In this document: in pieces, positions 56,640 to 64,000 of the stretch
Layout of the letters: each line of letters opens with the position of its first letter
Numbering within the stretch: the first letter of the stretch is position 1
Assembly: GCA_023052935.1 (NCBI GenBank)
Contig: CM041292.1
Coordinates: forward strand, 133,190,951-133,254,950
Length of the DNA: 64,000 nucleotides
Source: Piezodorus guildinii
Taxonomy: Eukaryota > Arthropoda > Insecta > Hemiptera > Pentatomidae
Reading direction: 5' to 3'
Translations under genes and position numbers: made by a program
Notes under the pieces: model-generated
The model's database searches: none
Told to the model about the DNA's origin: nothing
Seen by the model: only the letters and a program-made list of their open reading frames with translations

Positions 56640-56955
56640 TTAATATTTATTTATTTATAAAGGCTTTTCAACGACAAGGGTCATATAGACTGCATATTTT
56701 ACAATTACCATTCGTAACTAAAAGTTGTAATTTAAATTTTTTCAAACATGCTTGTTGCTTTATAAAAAACGGCATTAACTTCTTGATTTGTTCTTCTGCT
56801 TGAAATAGTTCTTGTTCATTTACAGACAAATGTTTTAGTCTTTTACTCTCGTAAGCATAACATTCAGTGATAATATGATAGACTTTAAGTGGTACCCCAC
56901 ACTCAGGCGGGGCTTTCTCAATATCTAAATAAGTTAACTGTTTAAATTGTCATTA
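56640..56955 (-). pseudogene. LINE ORF2 C-terminal remnant with zinc-knuckle-like motif
   Basis: On the minus strand a frame of about 90 codons reads YLDIEKAPPECGVPLKVYHI, then ITECYAYESKRLKHLS, and ends in CKICSLYDPCR before a stop. The order PxC(G)VPLxVYHIxxEC...YxxxR is typical of the cysteine/histidine motif after the RT/RNase H part of R1/I-type LINE proteins. There is no upstream RT. It lacks a nearby ATG, so it is best seen as a truncated insertion. Confidence 0.5.
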
Positions 56956-58278
56956 ATTCAAATGCTTTCCCCTCAATTATTATGAAATCATATTGGAAAA
57001 TAAAAAGACAATATTTATTCAGCAATTAAACCATTTTTTTTTTGTATAGTAAAATCGTGTTTACAACACAATACAATGTATGTATGCATCTTCGCTACAT
57101 GAACTTCCTTACTTTATTTCCAAAAAACGTTCAGAAAATTCTGGAAACCTCGGAGAAAACTGGGGTTAGCCAGTCACTTTCAATAAAATTTATCTTAGGA
57201 ATAGGAGATAAATGGGACAAGGCAGTATTTTACACCAGAGCGTGTTATATTTAAAGTCTGCTTTGCCCGGGGAGAGCAAACGACTGAATAAAAAACTAGA
57301 GCGGACTGCCCTGGTGTACCCATCCCCACCCCCACAGCACGCCATACCATTCCGGTGTAATCGCACATGAAACATGAGAATTTAGGGAGGGGTCAAAGCC
57401 CGGGTTGTTGGGGCTTTATTTCGTTGTTGCTTCCCCGTTCCGAGAGGCATAATAAAATGTAAATATAAAGGGTTTTTTTTCCCCTCTGCACGTTCGTATT
57501 TACATTATTTCAATAGTGTTTCTGAAATAAATTATAAGTTATTAAAAGATATAAAAAACAGATTAAACGAATTGCCGTATTTATTTATTTATTTCTAAAT
57601 CTGTTTTTACGCCAAACAAGACTTTCATTTATTTCGATTGTTAAAATCAATTCAAGAACTACTAAATAAAGTTTAAGTTGAAAATTTTTTAAAGAATTAT
57701 ATTTAGTTTCGTTGGAAACATACGTTTAAATTAAATAATATAACAATATAAAATTGTTATTTATCATATTCATTAAGTTAAGTATGGCCTATTCTAACAT
57801 CAGAAGAAGTACGATATTTGGGAATGTAATTAGACAAAAAATCGTGGATGCACCGTTATATGTAACCAACGAATTATGACTTACAGCATGAACCCATCTG
57901 CCTAAACACTTAAATCAACCACCAAACCAACCGTGCACCCCACCCCTACGACTATTGAGGCGGTGGCCTAGAGAGCCTTGAATTAACCTTGTTTTCAGAA
58001 GTTAACATACTTGCAGATGTCAAATTGAAATTTGGAGAAAAACAATTATAAATAGAAAAAAAAAGTTAAGTCTTTTCCATCGTTTTATATTTCCTACCAC
58101 AACTTTGTTTATAACATTTGTTCTTAAATCTTTATATTTTCAACGGTTTTTACGGCAGAACGCGTTTTGTTTAGTCTCCTTTGCCCAGAAGACATAAACG
58201 ACAACTAAATTATTTTAGGATAAGAGGACTAAGAGTATTTAGGATTTCGTCCCTTTTGAGGGCTAATTATAAGTTATT

Positions 58279-58282
<4 letters not shown>

Positions 58283-58317
<35 letters not shown>
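58283..58317. repeat. Poly(T) tract
   Basis: A run of 35 T. It could be the tail of a minus-strand retroelement, but no coding remnant is recognised next to it. Confidence 0.9.
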
Positions 58318-58320
<3 letters not shown>

Positions 58321-59664
58321 TTATCAATTTTAAGATAGAATAGTTTCAATAAAATTCTTTAGATTTGTAAATAGAGAGAGAAATCTCCAAATAGATCGGC
58401 TGCTCACCTTTGCTAAGATGGTTTATATTACATTGGTTTATGTAATAAACAGCATGCTGATCAATCTTGAAGACAATTTTAAACAAACAAAAGAGGGAGA
58501 TATATAGCCAAATAATCATGTGTCATAATAATCTAATATCCAGCGCGCAATATTAAAAAAATTTATATTATAAGAACAAAAACCATAATAAAAATAAAGA
58601 CCTGAATATCAAAGAAATCTGATCAGTTGTTTATAATAAGTTAGTAATAATAGACAGAACGATGAAGATTATAGTCTCATGTATGAAGCTCGAAATTAGC
58701 TATACCCCAAATATGTAATATATCTAGGTTATTAATTCTACTTAAATACCTTTTAAAATTAAAAGTTGAAATACTCAAAGAAAATTATTCTGAGAACGAG
58801 GGGAAAATAGAAAGTACTTAGAAAGAAAACAGAGTACTTATCGTTTTTAACAGCAACGATCTGGAGAAAATGCTATACTGTCTCAGTGCTTAAGACCTCT
58901 AGTTATAGGTAGTTTTAATTTGAGTATTTACCTTTCTATATTAAATAATATCGATTGGACCAATTTTGTGGGCTTTCATAAAGGGACAAGTAAGTAACAT
59001 TAGTGGGTATAATTATTTTAATATCATTATTGTTTAAAAGAAAAATACTAAATAGTTAATTTGAAGGATGGCCGAAATCATTAACAAATTATTGTATATT
59101 GTAAATAAAACTTTTCTATCTATTTTAATATCTAGACATTAGTCTATCGTAATATTTTTTAACATTACCACACTCACGTACCATCCAATAGATGTATTTC
59201 CCCCAGAAGAAGACATACAATATCAAACAAAGGCCTGATTTAAAATATTTAATAATTAAATTGATATAGCAATAAATTAAAAATCTGATCAACAATATAA
59301 ATGAATTAAAACACTGCCCTTATGTTATTAAAACCGTAAAAACAAACAAGCCAAGAACCTCATTAGGTTTTTAGATTACATATCTAAAGAGACATTAAAA
59401 GTTAATTAATAGTTTAAATAATAAATGAATTATAACGACGTGCATAAGTATGTTGTATTTAATAGCTCAATAATAATATTCAATCTAAAAGACATAGTGA
59501 CAATACATTTCCTTTTATTTATTTTCATTAAAAGTTTAGTACAAACCTTAATTATTCTTTAATGAATTCAAATAAATAAAAACATTAGTTAATGGAATAA
59601 TGTAAACTGTCCATCACTCAAGGACCGTCACTCTAACTATTCTCTGAGTAATGAAATTTACTAA

Positions 59665-59666
<2 letters not shown>

Positions 59667-59709
<43 letters not shown>
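59667..59709. repeat. Poly(A) tract
   Basis: A run of 43 A following CTAAAT. It might be a retroelement tail. Confidence 0.9.
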
Positions 59710-59710
<1 letters not shown>

Positions 59711-60529
59711 GAAGACGCTAATGAAAAGCTAATGATTAATGGTTTAGAAAGAGGGAATACTGCAATAATTAATGAATCAGGGAAAAGGGGTGTTGAAATT
59801 AAATAGAAACTTTCATTCCTAAATATCATTAACAACGAAAAAAATCATGGTGCGTTTTGGGAAATGAATTTTATTAAACGAATATTAATTAAACATCATT
59901 TAATAAATACTAATGAATGATAAATCATACAGAAGAATAAACAAATATTTGAAAAAAGTAAACCGTACATTTGACAGTGCTAATATACTAAAAAGTACAA
60001 CATAAATTTAATTTATATTCTAAAATTTAATTTACCTTACCGGATCAAAAACAAAATCATATAAATTATTTTCGAGTAATGAGGTAGTTGTTTTTATTTT
60101 TAAACATTATTTTTTTAAATATTATATAAAAAACATGAAAGAGAAATAATATATTGCAACCGACAACTGTTCTCTGGATACCGGTTTTAAGCGCGCTTGA
60201 GACAGGATAAATTACTTAAAATTAAAGTTACATTTTCACTTTCAGGGAAGATCCTGAAATAGGGAAAACCTCCTGAGATTCACTGAGCATCTTAAAGTGG
60301 GTACCTTAAAATCGGAGAAAAGCACTGGTGGTTGAACATGTTCCTAGACTAATCACCCTCTAGCTAGGTTAATAGACTAGAAACAAGAAAGAGTACTGAA
60401 CAACAATATTAAAGTATGCCCTTTAAATAATGGGTTTGAAATAAATCAATATTTAATGAAATACTCTTTGAATGTTTCAAGGTGTAAAATAATTAAAAAT
60501 ATTAAAATAGATTTACATCTCAAACCAGT

Positions 60530-60836
60530 TCTGCGCATGCGCGTGAGTATAGCAGTCATATTTCAAGTCGGCTCTCGGATTTCTTGCTTTTACAGTTGGA
60601 TTTCACTTCAGCACAGTCTTGAAAACATCATCAGACTTCAGGATAACAACAACAGTTATTATTGGAGCAAACAGCGGTAAGTTGTGATATAATTTACAGT
60701 GTAAAGTGAATGCTGAGTCACCTCTTCATATCAGCTGATTGCCAATAGCCCGGCAAGGCTGGTCTTGCTTAACTTTTTTTAAGTTATTGTTTTTTTCCCA
60801 CATCTGGTTATTATTTAATTACTTTCTATACATGAA
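60530..60836 (+). promoter_or_regulatory. 5' UTR and probable internal promoter of jockey-type LINE
   Basis: The leader between the AT-rich flank and ORF1 is less AT-rich and includes TGCGCATGCGCGTGAG, CAAGTCGGCTCTCGG and CAGTCTTGAAAACATCATC. Jockey-clade elements are known to use internal TATA-less promoters in this position. I see no TATA box but cannot fix the start site. Confidence 0.4.
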
Positions 60837-62147
60837 ATGCGATATTATCATCAAGTAATGTCCTCCAAAGCTTCAACTAAAAGATCTAGATCTAGTGGCT
60901 CAATCCCGTCACCTACAAAACAAAGACCCCGCCGTGATACTAATAAAAGATTAAATCTACAAGCAACCCCTTCCGGTACTAATTCAGAATCTGAACCACA
61001 ATCTGGCACATCGTCACAAGGGATGACTGACGAATCGCCGTTTTTCACCCCAAATCCTTTTCAGATTTTACATAATGAAAAAGAAAACATGGAATCTACT
61101 CCTATACCTAGTGAACCACGGCCTCCTCCAATATTTGTCAAAAATATTAGAAATTTCCAGTTGTTGTGTGCGCAATTGAACAAAATTACCGAATCTACCA
61201 GCTACTACTGTATGAGTAGAATCAATGATACCAAAATATCTCCTACTACTGCCGAGACATATAGAAAAATAGTGAAATACCTAACTGAAACCAAAGCAGA
61301 TTTCCATACCTATCAGCTACGCCAAGAGAGAGCTTTAAGGGTTGTAATCAGAAACTTACACCCCTCGACACCAGTTGAAGCTATTAAAGAAGAACTAACG
61401 GAGATGGGCTATAAAGTGCGGCAAGTCACTAACGTCCTAAAGGATAAAATTCCTCTACCTCTCTTTTTTGTGGATTTGGAACCAGCTGAAGGAGTTGAAA
61501 AAATCTATGACCTCAATAGATTGTACTATTCCAGTGTAAGAGTTGAAAAACCTTACACAAAGAGAGAGATAATTCAGTGCCATAATTGTCAAGCATATGG
61601 TCATACTAAAAGCTATTGTCATCACATACCTCGATGCGTGAAATGCGGTGAACAGCACAAGTCTGTGGAGTGTACAAAACCAAAATCAACACCAGCTGTA
61701 TGTGCTCATTGCCTCAAGGACCACCCAGCCAACTATAAAGGATGCCAAATCTATAAGGAACTGAGGACCAGGTTTCAAAAACCTCAAGTACTGGAGGAAA
61801 CAGCAAGACAAGTAAGAAACAGAAGAGAACCCTCAAAACTTATTGATGCCAATGTATCATTTGCCCACCTACTTGGAGGTGGGAATCAAAGTACTGAAGC
61901 CGTGGCCCTGCCGGAACTACAGAATGTTCCTCAATCCATTCCACATATACCTCTTCCTCAAAATGTAACCAATCCTAAAAATCCTAATCAACCACAAATC
62001 TCTCATATCCCTCCTCCTTCAAATGCCACAGACCTTACCAGTTTGATGACATCCTTTATCTCCGAAATTAAATCCCTTGTTATGCCCCTAATATCACTCC
62101 TTACGAATCTCGTATCAAATCTCATTCCTGCCTTGAAAAAACCATAA
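60837..62147 (+). CDS. Jockey-type ORF1 (gag-like nucleic-acid-binding protein)
   Basis: 436 residues from ATG 60837; a second ATG at 60858 (MSSKASTKRSRSSG) may be the real start. ORF1 proteins bind the element's RNA and form the particle that carries ORF2 protein. Residues 1-90 are polar and Ser/Pro/Arg-rich. About 160-240 hold the pre-knuckle domain found in jockey/X-element ORF1 (LRVVIRNLHPSTPVEAIKEE). About 243-305 hold three knuckles: CHNC-x4-H-x4-C, CVKC-x3-H-x4-C and CAHC-x3-H-x6-C. The C-terminus is Pro-rich, then hydrophobic. It ends in TAA followed immediately, in the same frame, by the ATG of ORF2. Confidence 0.92.
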   Translation: MRYYHQVMSSKASTKRSRSSGSIPSPTKQRPRRDTNKRLNLQATPSGTNSESEPQSGTSSQGMTDESPFFTPNPFQILHNEKENMESTPIPSEPRPPPIFVKNIRNFQLLCAQLNKITESTSYYCMSRINDTKISPTTAETYRKIVKYLTETKADFHTYQLRQERALRVVIRNLHPSTPVEAIKEELTEMGYKVRQVTNVLKDKIPLPLFFVDLEPAEGVEKIYDLNRLYYSSVRVEKPYTKREIIQCHNCQAYGHTKSYCHHIPRCVKCGEQHKSVECTKPKSTPAVCAHCLKDHPANYKGCQIYKELRTRFQKPQVLEETARQVRNRREPSKLIDANVSFAHLLGGGNQSTEAVALPELQNVPQSIPHIPLPQNVTNPKNPNQPQISHIPPPSNATDLTSLMTSFISEIKSLVMPLISLLTNLVSNLIPALKKP

Positions 62148-64000
62148 ATGACTACACCTAATTCCTTATCCATTCTCCTTTGGAATGCGAATGGTGTTAG
62201 AACTCACACTGACGAACTTACAGCCGTACTGCAAGACAAAAACATTGATGTTGCACTCATTACTGAAACTAGACTAACCACTAAACAGTACTTTAAAATA
62301 CCAGGATACACGACATACAGGACAGACCATCCAGACGGCAAAGCCCATGCCGGTACTGCTGTCATAGTCCGCCGATCCCTCACCCATCACTTACACCCAA
62401 TTTCCGCCCACGATTACCTACAAGCAACTTCCATTGTTATCAAAACCTTTTCCTTTCCGCTTATCATCGCATCAGCATACTGCCCTCCTAAACATCCCAT
62501 TTCCTCTGCCCAATTTGAATCCTTTCTCAACTACTTGGGTAATCACTTCATTTTGGGTGCAGACTTAAACGCTAAAAATCAACAGTGGGGTTCTAGAACC
62601 ACCAATTCTCGTGGACGGACATTGCAGTCTGCACTCAACTCCCGACGCTTTCATCTCCTACCTCCCGATTCTCCTACCTACTGGCCAACAGATCCTAACC
62701 GTAATCCTGACATCCTCGACTTCTTCATCCACAGCGGATTAGGCTCTCTTAATTTTTCCATAGCTCGCCTTGATGAACTATCCTCTGATCATAGTCCATT
62801 GATTTTAAATGTATCCATAACACCTATTCCTAAACCTATCCCACCGTCATTCATTAGAGGCCCTGTCAACTGGAACCTCTTCCGCGAAATCCTCACTAAT
62901 GATATTGACCTCAGAGTGATTCTTAAAACCCCAGATGACCTTGACAACGCCGTATATTCCTTTACAACCGCTATTCAACAAGCCGCCTGGACTGCCTCCT
63001 CTCCAAAGTACTCCCAAAAAATTTCTTATAAAAGCCATTTACCACAACACCTTACAGACCTCATCAACAGCAAACGCCGAGCCAGAACATTGTGGCAACG
63101 CACCCGCCACCCAGAGGATCGCCGCTCCTATAACTTTTTTTGTAGAAAATTAAAGCGGGAGTTGGCGATCTTCCGTTCCCAATCCTACAATACCTACCTC
63201 TCCTCTCTCTCGACTCGTGACAATTCCCTGTGGAATGTCACGAAGAGAATCCTAAAATCTCACACCATTTCCCATCCTCTCCGGCGCTGTGATAGTTCCT
63301 GGGCTGCTTCTGACAAGGATAAGGCCGAGGAATTCGCACAGCACCTTTCCAAAGTTTTTACTCCTCATCCAGAGCTTAATCCTACCCATACGGCAGCAGT
63401 TGAAGAGTTCCTTATATCACCAATACCGCTTTCCTTACCACCTAAAGCAGTTAATCCCTCTGAGGTCAGATATCTTCTTAAAAAGCTTCCTCTCCGTAAA
63501 TCCCCTGGATACGATCTCCTTACTCCTCAAATCTTAAGACAACTTCCACCTAAAGCCATTATATTCCTTACATATCTCTATAACTGTATCCTACGCACTA
63601 CCTATTTTCCTCTCTTATGGAAACATTCAACTATCATCCTTTTCCTAAAAACAGGCAAACCTTCTAACAACACGTCATCTTACAGACCTATCAGCCTACT
63701 TCCGATCCTCTCAAAAATTTTCGAAAAGCTCCTACTAAAACGAATCCTAGCCAAATTTCAAAATTTTCCTTCACATCAGTTTGGATTTCGTCCTCAACAT
63801 TCCACGGTTCAACAAGGACTCCGAGTTGTGGACCACATTTCCTCCGCCCTTGAGTGCAAGGAGTATTGTTCGGGTGCCTTTTTGGACATATCTCAAGCTT
63901 TCGACCGGGTGTGGCACCCGGGATTGCTCTTTAAGCTCAAAACCCATTTACCCCAATCCTTATACCTAGTCCTCCGATCCTATCTTTCAAACCGCTCCTT
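62148..64000 (+). CDS. Jockey-type ORF2: endonuclease and reverse transcriptase (partial, 3' cut by window)
   Basis: From ATG 62148, directly after the ORF1 TAA and in the same frame, the reading stays open for 617 codons to the window end. I translated it throughout and found no stop. The endonuclease domain (residues about 5-225) shows LLWNANG, LITETRL, ASAYCPPK, LGADLNAKNQQWGS, RGRTLQS, ILDFFI and SSDHSPL, so its catalytic blocks are present. The linker holds INSKRRARTLWQR and WNVTKRILK. RT begins with KSPGYDLLTPQIL and continues SYRPISLLPILSKIFEKLL, HQFGFRPQHST and AFLDISQAFDRVWH (block A with catalytic Asp). The protein nicks target DNA and reverse-transcribes the element's RNA. The YADD/FADD block lies past the edge. 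Confidence 0.93.
   Translation, partial: MTTPNSLSILLWNANGVRTHTDELTAVLQDKNIDVALITETRLTTKQYFKIPGYTTYRTDHPDGKAHAGTAVIVRRSLTHHLHPISAHDYLQATSIVIKTFSFPLIIASAYCPPKHPISSAQFESFLNYLGNHFILGADLNAKNQQWGSRTTNSRGRTLQSALNSRRFHLLPPDSPTYWPTDPNRNPDILDFFIHSGLGSLNFSIARLDELSSDHSPLILNVSITPIPKPIPPSFIRGPVNWNLFREILTNDIDLRVILKTPDDLDNAVYSFTTAIQQAAWTASSPKYSQKISYKSHLPQHLTDLINSKRRARTLWQRTRHPEDRRSYNFFCRKLKRELAIFRSQSYNTYLSSLSTRDNSLWNVTKRILKSHTISHPLRRCDSSWAASDKDKAEEFAQHLSKVFTPHPELNPTHTAAVEEFLISPIPLSLPPKAVNPSEVRYLLKKLPLRKSPGYDLLTPQILRQLPPKAIIFLTYLYNCILRTTYFPLLWKHSTIILFLKTGKPSNNTSSYRPISLLPILSKIFEKLLLKRILAKFQNFPSHQFGFRPQHSTVQQGLRVVDHISSALECKEYCSGAFLDISQAFDRVWHPGLLFKLKTHLPQSLYLVLRSYLSNRS

Larger units (their letters stand above)
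56956..60529. other. AT-rich region with homopolymer tracts
   Basis: A GC-richer patch at about 57240-57440 (CTTTGCCCGGGGAGAGC; AAAGCCCGGGTTGTTGGGGC) is unassigned. Poly(T) occurs at 58283-58317 and poly(A) at 59667-59709. I see no supported gene; the rest is AT-rich with stops in all frames. Confidence 0.45.
60530..64000 (+). mobile_element. Apparently intact jockey-clade LINE, cut by the window edge
   Basis: The element shows a GC-richer 5' UTR, an intact ORF1 with three zinc knuckles, and an uninterrupted ORF2 with endonuclease and the first RT blocks. The 5' boundary is not certain; sequence composition changes near 60530 (GCGCATGCGCGTGAG). The coding regions have no stops or frameshifts, in contrast with every other LINE in the window, so this copy may be recent and potentially functional. 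The RT palm motif, C-terminus and 3' tail lie beyond the window. Confidence 0.85.

Noticed and set aside
59614..59835. Open stretch with a run of Phe
   Set aside because: It is a translation of the poly(A) tract on the minus strand.
60851..61658. Minus-strand open stretches inside ORF1
   Set aside because: They are shadows of the plus-strand ORF1, which has clear zinc knuckles.
1..64000. CRISPR arrays, bacterial operons, rRNA genes or telomeric repeats
   Set aside because: None was seen. Repeats are transposon-derived or simple sequence, and coding content is eukaryotic transposon protein.

Overview
This window looks like an AT-rich insect (or at least arthropod) genomic segment dominated by transposable elements. 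I see no bacterial-style gene, no rRNA, no convincing tRNA gene, no CRISPR array and no confident host exon. The evidence is the transposon content: jockey-clade and RTE-like non-LTR retrotransposons, R2-clade fragments, a mariner, an LTR retrotransposon with AGTTA...TAACT termini, tRNA-derived SINEs, and Penelope-type hairpins with hammerhead-like cores. Long (TA)n and poly(T)/poly(A) tracts separate them. I cannot name the species.

Layout. 0-3.6 kb: AT-rich DNA with one old repeat. 3.6-7.75 kb: two decayed RTE-like LINE copies joined tail to tail. 8.8-12.3 kb: a dead jockey-type element on the minus strand. 13.6 kb: a complete 260-bp hairpin element with a hammerhead-like core, flanked by 13-bp direct repeats. 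15.1-16.3 kb: an unassigned TIR element with repeated internal motifs. 16.3-20 kb: 3' tails of five different non-LTR elements. 20.9 kb: a SINE with a 15-bp target-site duplication (TSD). 21.8-24.0 kb: a 1.1-kb near-identical tandem duplication. 24.6-25.3 kb: an R2-clade 3' fragment with its restriction-like endonuclease region. 29.3-30.8 kb: a large palindrome around an RTE fragment. 32-46 kb: several copies of an ACTTTCACTTAC-ended repeat, two with SINE sequence in or joined to them, and an RTE stub with a 17-bp TSD. 46.28-50.95 kb: a nest in which a roughly 0.6-kb hairpin element (11-bp TSD) was hit by an internally deleted mariner and by a gag-only LTR retrotransposon whose two 407-bp LTRs look identical. 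55.4 kb: a full-length tRNA SINE with an 11-bp TSD. 60.5-64.0 kb: a jockey-type LINE with intact ORF1 and an ORF2 that stays open to the window edge.

Activity and relationships. The youngest-looking elements are the 60.8-kb jockey-type LINE and the gag-only LTR element. The LTR element has no visible pol, so it would need proteins from a relative elsewhere. The mariner keeps perfect ends but lost the first catalytic aspartate, so it could move only in trans. SINEs with TSDs imply a LINE machinery acting in trans. The recurrent hairpins with CTGATGA...GAAA cores are the most interesting shared structure. They occur at 13.7, 21.9 (duplicated at 23.0), 31.0 and 46.3/50.8 kb, always as inverted arms.
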